64,000 nt of DNA. Source: GCA-003244245 sp052390495. GTDB taxonomy: Bacteria > Actinomycetota > Actinomycetes > Mycobacteriales > Pseudonocardiaceae. The stretch lies in the NCBI GenBank assembly GCA_052390495.1, contig JBQTGW010000350.1:1-64000 (forward strand). Reading direction: 5' to 3'. The first letter of the stretch is position 1; each line of letters starts with the position of its first letter. The translations under genes and the position numbers were made by a program. Below, piece after piece: positions 16,919 through 25,984 of this stretch. The notes beneath the pieces are model-generated. The model was not told the origin of the DNA, made no database searches, and saw only the letters and a program-made list of their open reading frames with translations.

Positions 16919-17407
16919 TCAGATGACTTCGTTGAGCTTGCCGGTAGCGATGTCGAAGACGAAGCCGCGGATGGCGTGCTTCTTCGGGATGAACAGGCTG
17001 GCCTTGATCCGGGCGATGGACTGCTGGACATCCTCCTCAAGGTTCGGGAATGCCTCGGCGGACCACGTCGGCTTGATCCCGATTTCGTCCTGGATGGACT
17101 TCTTGAACTGGTCGTCGGTGAAGGTGAGCATCCCGCAATCGGTGTGGTGGATGAGGATGATCTCTTCCGTGCCGAGCAGCCGCTGACTGATCGCCAGCGA
17201 GCGGATCTCGTCGTCGGTGACCACGCCGCCCGCGTTACGGATGACGTGCGCCTCGCCTTCATTCAGGCCGAGGATGCGGTAAACGTCCAGCCGGGCGTCC
17301 ATGCAGGCGACGACGGCGACGCCCTTCGCGGGGGGCAGCGGCAATGCACCACCGAAGGCGTCGACGTAACGGGCATTGTTGGCGAGTAGTTCATCAGTGA
17401 TGGACAC
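16919..17407 (-). CDS. beta-class carbonic anhydrase
   Basis: A 162-residue beta-carbonic anhydrase. The zinc-site motifs are VVACMDARLDVYRILGL (Cys and the Asp-Arg pair) and IHHTDCGMLTF (His and Cys), with GEAHVIRNAGGVVTDDEIRS between. The GTG start has AGGAG seven bases upstream; a longer in-frame extension has no support. It interconverts CO2 and bicarbonate, the substrate of biotin-dependent carboxylases such as the one at 8.2 kb. A carbonic anhydrase gene also sits near fadE25 in mycobacteria (Rv3273, from memory, fused to a transporter). A strong hairpin follows the stop. The 296 bases upstream to the P450 hold no recognisable gene. Confidence 0.92.
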   Translation of the reverse strand: MSITDELLANNARYVDAFGGALPLPPAKGVAVVACMDARLDVYRILGLNEGEAHVIRNAGGVVTDDEIRSLAISQRLLGTEEIILIHHTDCGMLTFTDDQFKKSIQDEIGIKPTWSAEAFPNLEEDVQQSIARIKASLFIPKKHAIRGFVFDIATGKLNEVI

Positions 17408-17703
17408 GCATAACTCCTGGTGTGCTTGTGGGATAGAAGGGCACCGGGAGCGGCCGCGCGGGGCGGGCTCAGGCCATGCGCCGACGCGCGGCCCTGCTAC
17501 ACAGCTCGTCGAAGGCGGCCTCGCGCCTGCTCGGCCAGAACTGCTCGAGCAGGGGACGCCACATGTACATATCGTTACCTGACGATCGCGGTCTGGGCAA
17601 GGGCTGATGTAGCTGTCTTGGCGTCGAGCTGTCGGTGAGGGGCTGGCGATCATGGCTCGGCGATGCGAAGGTGACCTGAAACCTACGTTCGCCGGAGGCG
17701 ACG

Positions 17704-18858
17704 ATGAGCACTACGGTGCAGCGGGTGACCTCCCACGCGGGAGACCCGGCGTGGCTCGTGACCGGGTACGACACCATCAGACGACTGCTCGTCGATCCCC
17801 GGCTGGGCACGACTCATCCCGACCCTGAGCGCGCCTCGCACTATTCTGAGTCGGTCATCTTCGGCAAGCCCAGACAGTCGTCGGCGACCGAGCGGCAAGA
17901 GCACGCGTATATGCGGCGCCTGCTCAGCCGGTCGTTCTCCGCCCGCCGGCTGGCGGTTCTGCGGTCGCGGGTGCAGGACCTGGTCGACGGTCTACTCGAC
18001 GAGCTCGGCCGCATGCCGCAGCCGGTGGACTTCCACGACGCGGTGTCGTTCCCGTTGCCCGCGCTGGTCATCTGTGAGCTGCTCGGGGTGCCCTACGCCG
18101 ACCGCGAAGACTTTCGCCGCTGGTCCGACGATGCGGGCGACCTGACCGACCAGGCACGGTCCGTCGCTGGGCTCGGGGCGCTGTGGCAGTACATCGGGCA
18201 GCTTGTCCAGAAAAAGCTGGAACAGCCCGCCGAGGACGTGCTGTCCGATCTGGTGGCGGCTCACCGGGAAAATCCCGCGGCTTTTCCTCTCGATCAGGTG
18301 GTGGAGTTGGGTGCCGGGCTGCTGTTCGCCGGGCATGAGACGACAGTTGCGGCGATCGACAAGGGGGTGTTGTTGCTGCTCATCAACCCCGCTCAGCGTG
18401 CGGCGCTGCAACGAGACCCCGATTTCATACCCGCCGCGGTGGAGGAGATCCTGCGCAGCGCCGTCCCGGTGCCGATCCCGGATACCGGAAGGGCCACCGG
18501 CCTGCCCCGCTGGACCAACGCCGAGGTCGTCATCGACGGCGTCACCATCCCCGCCGGGGATCTGGTGCTGCTCGAACTCCAGGACGCCAACCACGACGAA
18601 GGCGTCTTCGGTACACCCCAGGAATTCGACGTGACCCGTGCGGACAACCCGCATCTGACCTTCGGGCACGGTGCGCACTTCTGCGTGGGCGCCCCGCTGG
18701 CCCGGATGGAGCTACAAGCTCTGTTCGGCACGCTGTTCGCCCGCTTCCCCACCTTGGAGCTGGCGGTGCCGGTCGAGGAACTCCGACTCCGTAGCAACCT
18801 GCTCACCGGCGGCCTCGATGCACTACCGGTGACCTGGTGCCTGCCGCAGGCACCCTAA
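17704..18858 (+). CDS. cytochrome P450
   Basis: A 384-residue class I bacterial P450. The I-helix has LLFAGHETTVAAI (the oxygen-activating AG-x-ET), the K-helix has EEILR, and the heme loop FGHGAHFCVGAPLARMEL places the cysteine ligand near residue 327. ATG start with GGAGG five bases upstream. No ferredoxin or reductase gene is adjacent, so electrons must come from elsewhere. Its last 36 bases overlap the convergent HisN-like gene. Substrate cannot be read; the family resembles actinomycete secondary-metabolite or detoxifying P450s. Confidence 0.93.
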   Translation: MSTTVQRVTSHAGDPAWLVTGYDTIRRLLVDPRLGTTHPDPERASHYSESVIFGKPRQSSATERQEHAYMRRLLSRSFSARRLAVLRSRVQDLVDGLLDELGRMPQPVDFHDAVSFPLPALVICELLGVPYADREDFRRWSDDAGDLTDQARSVAGLGALWQYIGQLVQKKLEQPAEDVLSDLVAAHRENPAAFPLDQVVELGAGLLFAGHETTVAAIDKGVLLLLINPAQRAALQRDPDFIPAAVEEILRSAVPVPIPDTGRATGLPRWTNAEVVIDGVTIPAGDLVLLELQDANHDEGVFGTPQEFDVTRADNPHLTFGHGAHFCVGAPLARMELQALFGTLFARFPTLELAVPVEELRLRSNLLTGGLDALPVTWCLPQAP

Positions 18859-19644
18859 CGCGGCATCGTGCAGCAGCCCGTTGGACGACAAAGCGGTACC
18901 GCTGTCATAGCGGCCCACGCCTGCCAGATCGGTGAACCGCCCACCGGCCTGCTCCACCAGTACCTGCACGGCGGCCACGTCCCAGGGGTTGACGATCGGT
19001 TCGGCGGCGAGGTCGATCGCCCCCTCGGCAACCAGGCAGTGCTGCCAGAAGTCGCCGAAGGCGCGGCTTTCCCAACACGCGTCCACCAGCGCGAGGTAGG
19101 AGTCCCGGTTGTGGTGGGTCACCCAGCTGCCCAGGTGCGTGGTGGAGACGTAGGCGTCGGCCAGCTCATCCACTCCGGACACCGTGATCGCTCGCGCACA
19201 CCCGGTCCCGTCGCGGGTATAGGCGCCCGCCCCGACCGCGGCCCACCAGCGGCGTCGTAGCGCCGGCGCGCTGATGACCCCGACCACTGGCTGATCGTCG
19301 ACGACGAGCGCGATGAGGGTGGCCCAGATCGGCACGCCGCGCAGAAAGTTCTTCGTCCCGTCGATCGGATCCAGCACCCAGGTCCGGGCCGCATCAGAAC
19401 GCCCCCCGCGTTCCTCGCCGAGCACGGCGTCCTGGGGTCGCTGCGCGACCAGCACCGCCCTGATGGCGTCCTCGACGGCGAGGTCGGCGTCGGTGACCGG
19501 GGTGCGATCGGGCTTGCGGTCGACCTTCAGGTCCACCGCACCTGCGCGCTCCAGGGTGATCTCGTCAGCGGCGTCGGCCAGGGTGAGCGCAAGGGCGAGG
19601 TCGGGGCTGTGATCGGTCACGTGCCCGGATACTGCCACGTTCAT
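18823..19644 (-). CDS. hisN: inositol monophosphatase family, HisN-like histidinol-phosphatase
   Basis: A 273-residue metal-dependent phosphatase. Motifs: DRKPDRTPVTDADLAVEDAI, GEERGG, WVLDPIDGTKNFLRGVPIWA (metal-binding Asp residues) and EPIVNPWDVAAVQVLVEQAG near the C-terminus. Actinobacterial HisN removes phosphate from histidinol phosphate, and length and motifs fit; other inositol-phosphatase roles cannot be excluded because no his genes are nearby. The ATG at 19644 gives the longest plausible form. It overlaps the 3' end of the P450 gene tail to tail and lies six bases from the GtrA stop. Confidence 0.85.
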   Translation of the reverse strand: MNVAVSGHVTDHSPDLALALTLADAADEITLERAGAVDLKVDRKPDRTPVTDADLAVEDAIRAVLVAQRPQDAVLGEERGGRSDAARTWVLDPIDGTKNFLRGVPIWATLIALVVDDQPVVGVISAPALRRRWWAAVGAGAYTRDGTGCARAITVSGVDELADAYVSTTHLGSWVTHHNRDSYLALVDACWESRAFGDFWQHCLVAEGAIDLAAEPIVNPWDVAAVQVLVEQAGGRFTDLAGVGRYDSGTALSSNGLLHDAALGCLRQAPGHR

Positions 19645-19650
19645 CGTCGG

Positions 19651-20172
19651 TCAGGACGGGCTGAGCTCCATCGGATTCTGGCGTCGCACATTTTCGTCTG
19701 GGAAGACGTACTTACGGAATGCCCACCACCGGAACACCATCGCCAGCAGGGTGCCGATCAGGTTGGCGCTGGCGAAGTCGGCGATCTCTTGGACGAACAG
19801 GCTCACCTCGGGCACCTGAAGGTGCAGCACGTACCGAGAGACCCACAGCGGGGTTGCGTTGATCACCAGCCCGACCCCGCAGACCAGGAAGAACAGCGCG
19901 GCCTCGTGGTGCCGTTCCCGCCCCCCCCGCGTGCGGAAGGACCACTCCCGGTTCAACAGGTAGGACACGATGGTGGCGATCAGCACCGCGACGATCTTGG
20001 CGGTGACTGGCTTGGGTTCCAGCACCGTCGTCTTGAGGATCGTGAACACCGTGATATCCACGATGTATGCGGTGCCGCCGACCAGGGCGAACTTCACCAT
20101 CTCGCGGTGTCGGATTGCGATGTCACGGTAGGGCTGCGGGATCCGGATGAGCACGGCGTCGATCACGGGCAC
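19651..20172 (-). CDS. GtrA-family membrane protein
   Basis: 173 residues with four transmembrane segments and the GtrA signature: MVKFALVGGTAYIVDITVFT, IVSYLLNREWSFRTRGG and ASANLIGTLLAMVFRWWAFR ending KYVFPDE. GtrA proteins help move lipid-linked sugars or cell-wall precursors across the membrane. It starts at GTG and is divergent from purK across about 75 bases. The same kind of protein (Rv3277) neighbours purK in mycobacteria. It probably shares a transcript with the downstream HisN-like gene, six bases away. Confidence 0.88.
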   Translation of the reverse strand: MPVIDAVLIRIPQPYRDIAIRHREMVKFALVGGTAYIVDITVFTILKTTVLEPKPVTAKIVAVLIATIVSYLLNREWSFRTRGGRERHHEAALFFLVCGVGLVINATPLWVSRYVLHLQVPEVSLFVQEIADFASANLIGTLLAMVFRWWAFRKYVFPDENVRRQNPMELSPS

Positions 20173-20246
20173 CGCCGCAGTCTAAGCGAGGAGTGCGTAG
20201 GTGCTCCGCCAACCGGCCTCGACGGCGCCCGTGGAATCGTTCCTTC

Positions 20247-21497
20247 GTGGATCCCCGCACCAGCCTCCCCGTCGTGGGCATGGTGGGCGCCGGCCAGCTG
20301 GCCCGGATGACCCATCAGGCCGCCGTAGCGCTTGGTCAGTCCCTGCGGGTGCTGGCCGTCAGGCCTGATGAGTCGGCTGCGTTGGTGACCCGTGATGTGG
20401 TTCTCGGCAGGCACGACGATCTGGCGGTACTGCGTAGCTTTGCTGTCGGCTGCGACGCGCTGACCTTCGACCATGAGCACGTTCCCGCCGAGCACCTGCG
20501 GGTCCTCGTTGCCGAAGGTGTGCAGGTGCGTCCGGGTCCTGACGCGCTGGCGCACGCCCAGGACAAGTTGCTGATGCGCCGCACGCTGGCCGGCCTGGGT
20601 GTGGCGGTTCCGCCGTTCTGCGAGGTGACCCGGCCCGAGGACGCGGTGCGGTTCGGTGCCGAGCACGGCTGGCCGAGTGTGCTCAAGGCGGTGCGTGGTG
20701 GCTACGACGGGCGGGGTGTGTGGATGCTCAACACCCCCGCCAGCGCGCAACGCGTGGTACCTGAGCTACTTGCCGCCGGTACGCCGTTGATGGTCGAGAA
20801 GTGCGTGGCGATGCGCCGGGAACTGGCCGCACTGGTGGCCCGCTCGCCGTTCGGGCAGGGCGCGGCGTGGCCGGTGGTGCAGACCGTGCAGCGCAACGGT
20901 ATTTGTGTGCAGGTGCTCGCTCCAGCTCCCGGCCTCGACCATGAGCTGGCGCAGGCTGCGCAGGAGCTGGCCCTACGGGTGGCGGGGGAGCTGGACGTGG
21001 TCGGCGTGCTGGCCGTCGAACTGTTCGAAACGCCTACCGGGCAGCTGCTGGTGAACGAGCTGGCGATGCGCCCGCACAACAGCGGGCACTGGACCATCGA
21101 GGGCGCGGTGACCTCACAGTTCGAGCAGCACCTGCGGGCCGTGCTGGACTATCCGCTCGGATCTACCGCGCCACGTGCGCCGGCCTGTGTGATGGCCAAT
21201 GTGCTGGGCGCTGGTGCTCCCTCCGAAACGGGCGCCGACATGAGGATGGACGAGCGGCTGCACCATCTGATGGCCCGGTACCCGGCTGCGAAGGTGCACC
21301 TGTACGCGAAGGTGGAGCGCCCAGGGCGCAAGATCGGGCACGTCACGGTGCTGGGGGAGTCGATGACGCTGGTCCGCGAGGTGGCGGTGCGGTCAGCCGG
21401 GTTCCTCGCTACCGGGCAGTGGCCGGACCGGTTGGATGTGGATGGCGGGGCTGATGTGGACGGCGGGGCTGATGTGGACGGAAAGGTGCGGCCGTGA
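20247..21497 (+). CDS. purK: N5-carboxyaminoimidazole ribonucleotide synthase
   Basis: An ATP-grasp enzyme of purine synthesis making N5-CAIR from AIR, bicarbonate and ATP. Motifs: VGMVGAGQLARMTHQAAVAL, TFDHEHVPAEHL, WPSVLKAVRGGYDGRGVWML, FEKC-like MVEKCVAMRRELAALVARS and NELAMRPHNSGHWTIEGAVT. GTG start at 20247. The C-terminus carries an unusual acidic tail of short repeats (DVDGGA twice, then DVDGK) encoded by 18-base tandem units. The stop overlaps the purE GTG by four bases, giving coupled translation of the two consecutive pathway steps. Confidence 0.95.
   Translation: MDPRTSLPVVGMVGAGQLARMTHQAAVALGQSLRVLAVRPDESAALVTRDVVLGRHDDLAVLRSFAVGCDALTFDHEHVPAEHLRVLVAEGVQVRPGPDALAHAQDKLLMRRTLAGLGVAVPPFCEVTRPEDAVRFGAEHGWPSVLKAVRGGYDGRGVWMLNTPASAQRVVPELLAAGTPLMVEKCVAMRRELAALVARSPFGQGAAWPVVQTVQRNGICVQVLAPAPGLDHELAQAAQELALRVAGELDVVGVLAVELFETPTGQLLVNELAMRPHNSGHWTIEGAVTSQFEQHLRAVLDYPLGSTAPRAPACVMANVLGAGAPSETGADMRMDERLHHLMARYPAAKVHLYAKVERPGRKIGHVTVLGESMTLVREVAVRSAGFLATGQWPDRLDVDGGADVDGGADVDGKVRP
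21435..21482 (+). repeat. 18-base tandem repeat in the purK tail
   Basis: GATGTGGAYGGCGGGGCT occurs at 21435-21452 and 21453-21470, followed by a partial unit to 21482. It encodes a DVDGGA repeat at the end of PurK, a low-complexity tail not needed for the fold. Slippage could change its length. Confidence 0.85.
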
Positions 21498-21988
21498 GTC
21501 TGGTTGGCGTGATCATGGGTAGCGATTCGGACTGGCCGGTGCTGCGTGCCGCCGCCGAGACCCTCGACGAGTTCAACGTGCCCCATGAGGTGTCGGTGGT
21601 CTCCGCGCACCGCACTCCGGCCAGAATGCTCGACTACGCGCAGCAGGCCGCTGGCCGTGGCCTGAAGGTGATCATAGCGGGGGCCGGTGGCGCGGCGCAC
21701 CTGCCGGGCATGGTGGCCTCGGCGACCGTGCTGCCGGTGATCGGAGTGCCGATCCCGCTGGCTCATCTGGACGGGCTGGACTCGCTACTCTCGATCGTGC
21801 AGATGCCCGCTGGGGTGCCGGTGGCCACCGTGTCGGTCGGTGGGGCGCGCAATGCCGGCTTGCTTGCAGTGCGCATCCTCGCGGTGGCCGACCCCGCGCT
21901 GGGTTCGCGGATGGTGGCCTTCCAGCACGACCTGGCCGAACGGGTGCTGCGCGCCGACGCCGAGCTGCGCGCCGACGCCGAGCGCTGA
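21494..21988 (+). CDS. purE: 5-(carboxyamino)imidazole ribonucleotide mutase
   Basis: A 164-residue class I PurE converting N5-CAIR to CAIR. Motifs: VGVIMGSDSDWPVLRAAAET, EVSVVSAHRTPARMLDYAQQ, IIAGAGGAAHLPGMVASATV and PLAHLDGLDSLLSIVQMPAG, ending with GGARNAGLLAVRILAV. The start GTG lies within the purK stop. The C-terminus has two copies of ERxLRADAELRADAE-like sequence. Order purK-purE-acyl-CoA dehydrogenase is as in mycobacteria. Confidence 0.95.
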   Translation: MSLVGVIMGSDSDWPVLRAAAETLDEFNVPHEVSVVSAHRTPARMLDYAQQAAGRGLKVIIAGAGGAAHLPGMVASATVLPVIGVPIPLAHLDGLDSLLSIVQMPAGVPVATVSVGGARNAGLLAVRILAVADPALGSRMVAFQHDLAERVLRADAELRADAER

Positions 21989-22058
21989 TTGGGGTAGCGA
22001 CGTCACCCAGATGGTCGAGTTAGCCTTCAGTGACTGCTCGACCATCCGGAGGCGTGCC

Positions 22059-23216
22059 GTGAACCCCGACTTCGATATTTACCAGCTCGGTGCGGAGCAC
22101 GATGCGCTGCGGGAGGCGGTGCGCGCGATGGCCGAGAAGGAGATCGCGCCGCACGCCGCGAGCGTCGACGAGCAGGCGCGGTTCCCGGAAGAAGCCCGAG
22201 CGGCCATGGTGCGCTCGGGCTTCCACGCGGTGCACGTGCCGGACGCTTATGGCGGTGAGGGTGCCGACTCGGTGGCGACCTGCATCGTGATTGAGGAGGT
22301 AGCGCGGGTCTGCGCGTCGTCGTCATTGATCCCGGCGGTGAACAAGCTGGGCACGACGGGGTTGTTGCTGGCCGGTTCGGAGAGCCTGAAGCAGCAGGTG
22401 CTGCCTTCGGTGGCTTCGGGTGCGGCGATGGCCTCCTATGCACTATCTGAGCGAGAGGCAGGTAGTGACGCTGCGGCGATGCGGACCAGAGCCCGGCTCA
22501 ACGGCGATCACTGGGTGCTGAACGGCACCAAGTGCTGGATCACCAATGCAGGCGAGTCCGCCTGGTACACCGTGATGGCGGTGACCGATCCGGCCGAGGG
22601 TGCTCGCGGGATCAGCGCTTTTATCGTTCATCAGGACGACCCGGGTTTCTCGGTCGGGGCCAAGGAGCGCAAACTCGGGATCAAGGGCAGTCCGACGCGG
22701 GAGATCTACTTCGAGGACTGCACGATCCCAGCCGACCGGATCATCGGCGATCCCGGCACCGGCTTCAAAACTGCGTTGGCGACGTTGGACCACACCCGTC
22801 CGACGATCGGGGCCCAGGCCGTGGGCATCGCGCAGGGCGCTGTGGACGCCTCGATCGCCTATGTCAAGGAGCGCAAGCAGTTCGGGCGCGCTATCGGTGA
22901 TTTTCAAGGGGTCCAATTCATGCTGGCCGATATGGCGATGAAGACCGAGGCCGCCCGCCAGCTCGTCTACATCGCCGCCGCGCGCGCCGAACGGGGTGAG
23001 GCCAAGCTCGGGTTCATTTCCTCGGCGTCCAAATGCTTCGCCTCCGACGTGGCGATGGAGGTGACCACCGACGCCGTGCAGCTCTTCGGCGGCTACGGCT
23101 ACACCCAGGACTTCCCGGTCGAGCGCATGATGCGCGACGCGAAGATCACCCAGATCTACGAGGGCACCAACCAGATCCAGCGCGTCGTGATGGCCCGCGC
23201 CCTGCTCAGCGGCTAG
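22059..23216 (+). CDS. fadE25: acyl-CoA dehydrogenase (FadE25-like)
   Basis: A 385-residue flavoprotein of beta-oxidation. The GTG start has GGAGG eight bases upstream. Motifs: YALSEREAGSDAAAMRTRAR (FAD and substrate binding), CWITNAGES, RKLGIKGSPTREIYFEDC, KERKQFGRAIGDFQGVQFML, the conserved LFGGYGYTQDFPVERMMRDA and the catalytic Glu in TQIYEGTNQIQRVVMARALL. It follows purK-purE as fadE25 (Rv3274c, from memory) does in M. tuberculosis. A degenerate copy of its last 80 bases lies at 24126-24208. Confidence 0.93.
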   Translation: MNPDFDIYQLGAEHDALREAVRAMAEKEIAPHAASVDEQARFPEEARAAMVRSGFHAVHVPDAYGGEGADSVATCIVIEEVARVCASSSLIPAVNKLGTTGLLLAGSESLKQQVLPSVASGAAMASYALSEREAGSDAAAMRTRARLNGDHWVLNGTKCWITNAGESAWYTVMAVTDPAEGARGISAFIVHQDDPGFSVGAKERKLGIKGSPTREIYFEDCTIPADRIIGDPGTGFKTALATLDHTRPTIGAQAVGIAQGAVDASIAYVKERKQFGRAIGDFQGVQFMLADMAMKTEAARQLVYIAAARAERGEAKLGFISSASKCFASDVAMEVTTDAVQLFGGYGYTQDFPVERMMRDAKITQIYEGTNQIQRVVMARALLSG

Positions 23217-23535
23217 ATCGCCGATCATGACGTAGCGGCGGAATTACGTATAGTTCATGATCAGGCCGTCCGGTGGGGTAGGCCGTCGGAAGACCAGGGC
23301 CACGTCAGGATGACGGATTATGGCGAGCTCGTAACTCCAGGTCACCCCCCGCAGAAAGAGGTCGCGCCTGAACTTCCCCGCTCAGCACAGCCTTGCCTGA
23401 ACCGCCATTAGGAGCCGAATCGTGATTTTGGGTACCCCGTGGACACCTGTTCGGAGCCGAATCGCAGTTTCGTGCGGCCACCGCGGCGGGCAGGGTGACG
23501 ATCACCGACCGAACCGATCAGTCCGGCCGGTTCGT

Positions 23536-23845
23536 CGTTACCCCGGCTTGCCGCCGAACCTTCCCGGCCGTTTGCTGCTGGTCGATCCCGCCGGGGACGC
23601 TGTCCACATGGCGGCCCAGATCAGCGCCGCTGCCGACTACTTCAACGCGGACACCATCGTGCTGATCGACGTCGGGGGAGACGCGCTCACCGACGGTGCG
23701 GGCCCCGGCCCTGCGCAGCCCGTTCGCCGACCAGTTAGCCCTCGCCGCCTGCGTTCGCACCGGCCTGCTCCTCATCGCTGCCCTCGGCATCGACGGCGAG
23801 TTGTCACCGCCCCCTTGCCGAGCTCCCGGGATCAAGGAATCTTAG
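23536..23845 (+). pseudogene. remnant of a DUF1152 family gene
   Basis: The frame starting near 23536 reads LPPNLPGRLLLVDPAGDAVH, MAAQISAAADYFNADTIVLI and DVGGDALTDGAG, typical of the central part of DUF1152 proteins. After a frameshift near 23705 homology continues as LRSPFADQLALAACVRTGL, then LLIAALGIDGELS, and stops at 23845. Both ends of the roughly 300-residue family are missing. The gene is dead and sits in an otherwise empty stretch between fadE25 and 24.4 kb. Confidence 0.7.
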
Positions 23846-24125
23846 AAGCCCCTTGGGCAGCCTGAGCCGTGTAGCAGCGATGTAGAACCGCTAGCGTCCG
23901 CCCCGCACCTAATCAACCTCCGCCCGAAACTTGACCCAGGCAGTCCGCCTCTGGCACATACCAACCTACGGTTCGCCCGGGCCTTACAAGTGATGGGTAC
24001 GGCAGGCTGAAGATCAGACCGTGTGCAGGCCGTGGAAGGGTGACTGACAATGACCGCCAGCGACCAACGTCTGTGCTGGCCAGGCCACGTGCGGAGGTAA
24101 TCGTTGCTGGCCGGATCTGACTGGC

Positions 24126-24208
24126 GCAAGATCACCCAGATCTACGAGGCACCAACCCGATCCGACGCATGGTTATGGCCCGCCCTGCTCAAGGGCCAGT
24201 GGAGCTAG
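24126..24208 (+). pseudogene. degenerate copy of the fadE25 3' end
   Basis: The bases from GCAAGATCACCCAGATCTAC onward closely match the end of the acyl-CoA dehydrogenase gene (near 23141-23216), with small deletions that break the frame: KITQIYEAPTRS replaces the intact KITQIYEGTNQIQ. The match ends at a TAG at 24206. The rest of 23217-24480 outside this and the DUF1152 remnant holds no recognisable gene. Confidence 0.75.
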
Positions 24209-24480
24209 GGACAGATGTGATCAGCTCGTTGGGCAGCGGCTGGCCCAGCGCGGATCACCCGGTCCGGCCACCAGCGTGGCGCTCGATGTCCTTGCATGTC
24301 CTCTCGGGCAACTTCAGCTACCTAAAAGGGTGGTACGACAGGGCTTCGCCACTGGGTGAGTTGGGCGAACAATTTTAAAATAGGGTGATTGAATCTGGAT
24401 CGCTCAAGCCACCTTGCTACCGAATTGTCCCGAAGTTCTGTTTATTCGCGCTAGATGCTAGATGGGAGTTCGATGTGACC

Positions 24481-25146
24481 ATGAACGAGGAGCAACTGCG
24501 AGAATTCAATGATCTACCGCAATCCGGGTCCTGTCGGCTGATTGATTTCGAGTCGGTTGAGATTTTGATCTTGGAGAGCTTTCCACCGCAGTATGTTCTG
24601 GTGGTGACGGGTACAAAGCCCTACTTCAACATGAAGGTCGATCTCGTCCCGCTCGTCTACATCCGTCAGCCGGAGTACTGGGGAATCGAGGTAGTTGGTT
24701 GTCTGCCGGGTATCGGCCTGCCGGCTACGGCGCCGTATACGGTATCGATCTCGCTCAACGGGATTATCGGCACCGAGGGTATCGAGGTCATTGGCGCCAC
24801 GAGGTCCGAGCAGCGAGAGATCCCGCCAGATGAGCAACCCGTCGAACACACATTGTTCCGGCGCTGGGTTCATTCTTTCGAGGAAGATACCGAAGATGTA
24901 GCCGTGTACCGGCCTTTCGGCTTCGAGTTCCCACCGGCCTTCGGGAGGGATGGGTTCGATATTATGCGAGACGGCGGGTTTATCCGATATGATATCGGCC
25001 CAGCTGATGGCCTGGTGGAAGTGCCCGGTCGATGGAAGGCGAAGGGGCCGAATAAGATCGTGGTTCACTTCGACGATCCGGATATCGAGCCCGATACGCT
25101 GCACATAGTCTCGTGCGAGGATGACGTTCTTCGGATTAAGCGGTAG
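24481..25146 (+). CDS. hypothetical protein, 221 residues
   Basis: Start chosen at ATG 24481 (MNEEQLREFNDLPQSGSCRL) because the upstream in-frame extension lacks protein-like character; a GTG six bases earlier is an alternative. The protein is acidic with many beta-strand-like stretches (VEILILESFPPQYVLVVTG, MKVDLVPLVYIRQPEYWGIE) and a C-terminal Gly/Trp region VPGRWKAKGPNKIVVHFDDP. There is no signal peptide or membrane segment. Composition is more AT-rich than the flanks. No family was recognised; it is convergent with the HTH gene at 25179. Confidence 0.6.
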   Translation: MNEEQLREFNDLPQSGSCRLIDFESVEILILESFPPQYVLVVTGTKPYFNMKVDLVPLVYIRQPEYWGIEVVGCLPGIGLPATAPYTVSISLNGIIGTEGIEVIGATRSEQREIPPDEQPVEHTLFRRWVHSFEEDTEDVAVYRPFGFEFPPAFGRDGFDIMRDGGFIRYDIGPADGLVEVPGRWKAKGPNKIVVHFDDPDIEPDTLHIVSCEDDVLRIKR

Positions 25147-25178
25147 GTCCACGTAGACGGACGGTAGGCAGCCGTGGA

Positions 25179-25919
25179 TCACCAGTTGGGTGGCGTCCCA
25201 ACCACCAGAGTGTAGTGGAAGTTGCCCCCGCCGACGGACCTGGTCAGGGTGCGCATGACCCTGTCTGGGTCGTCGTGGGGGCCTTGGATGTAGAAGGGCT
25301 TGCCGTCCTGCCCGAAGGTGATGGCGCTGGTCTCCTCCCACGGCCCGAGGTGACCGGCCGCTGCTGGGAAGTCGGGGTGGGGTTCGAACCCGAGCCCGCG
25401 GGCGTAGTCGATGCCTCCCCAGACCAGGTGCCGGGCCAGCTCCAGGGGTGCCTCGACCGGGGCTCCGGCGTGCTCGAACCCGCCGAAGAACATGTCGCGG
25501 AAGGCGGGCAGGTCGCGGTCGTTCATCACTTTGGGTCCGAGAGCGTTCTTCACCCCGAGGCAGTACACATCAACGAGGTAGCCGCAGACCGACACTCGCT
25601 GCGGGCGGTGTCGCCGCGCGACGACGACAGCCGCGAGCCCGCTAACACCGGGGTCCTTTGAGGTGGCGTCCGGCCACTCGTCGTACCCGTCGACGGTGAG
25701 CCCCGCGCGCCAGCCTGGGCTCACCCAGCAGCCGACCAGCGCGGACTCCGGTGCGGCAGCGCTGTCCTGCTTGGCGATGGCCCGTACCAGCGACGCGATC
25801 GTGGTCGGCCGCTCACCCAGCGCTCTGGCGATTTCCTTCGGGGAGCGCCCCGCCGCGCGCAGCTCCCGCACCCGGTTGAGCAGTTCGTCGTCGTGCATCA
25901 CGTCGGGCACCCTACTCAC
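25179..25919 (-). CDS. HTH-containing conserved hypothetical protein
   Basis: 246 residues. The N-terminus has a resolvase-like helix-turn-helix: VRELRAAGRSPKEIARALGE, then RPTTIASLVRAIA. The rest reads ALVGCWVSPGWRAGLTVDGY, VVVARRHRPQRVSVCGYLVD, VYCLGVKNALGPKVM and LARHLVWGGIDYARGLGFEP, a pattern I recognise only as a conserved actinobacterial hypothetical. The start may be the GTG at 25919 or an ATG seven codons later. The C-terminal HYTLVVGTPPNW lies close to the stop. It may act on nucleic acid, but this rests only on the HTH. Confidence 0.6.
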   Translation of the reverse strand: MSRVPDVMHDDELLNRVRELRAAGRSPKEIARALGERPTTIASLVRAIAKQDSAAAPESALVGCWVSPGWRAGLTVDGYDEWPDATSKDPGVSGLAAVVVARRHRPQRVSVCGYLVDVYCLGVKNALGPKVMNDRDLPAFRDMFFGGFEHAGAPVEAPLELARHLVWGGIDYARGLGFEPHPDFPAAAGHLGPWEETSAITFGQDGKPFYIQGPHDDPDRVMRTLTRSVGGGNFHYTLVVGTPPNW

Positions 25920-25984
25920 CCAACAAACAGGCCGACGACCGCCAGAAGTGTCGGTGCCGGGCTGGTAGGCATCGGTGGCGGAGG

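Noticed and set aside
24514..25341. 275-codon minus-strand frame
   Set aside because: Antisense to the hypothetical gene at 24481 and overlapping the real minus-strand HTH gene in another frame; no ribosome binding site.
25381..25400. GGTTCGAACCC-like T-loop suggesting a tRNA
   Set aside because: No acceptor or anticodon stem can be paired around it and it lies within a coding gene on the minus strand.
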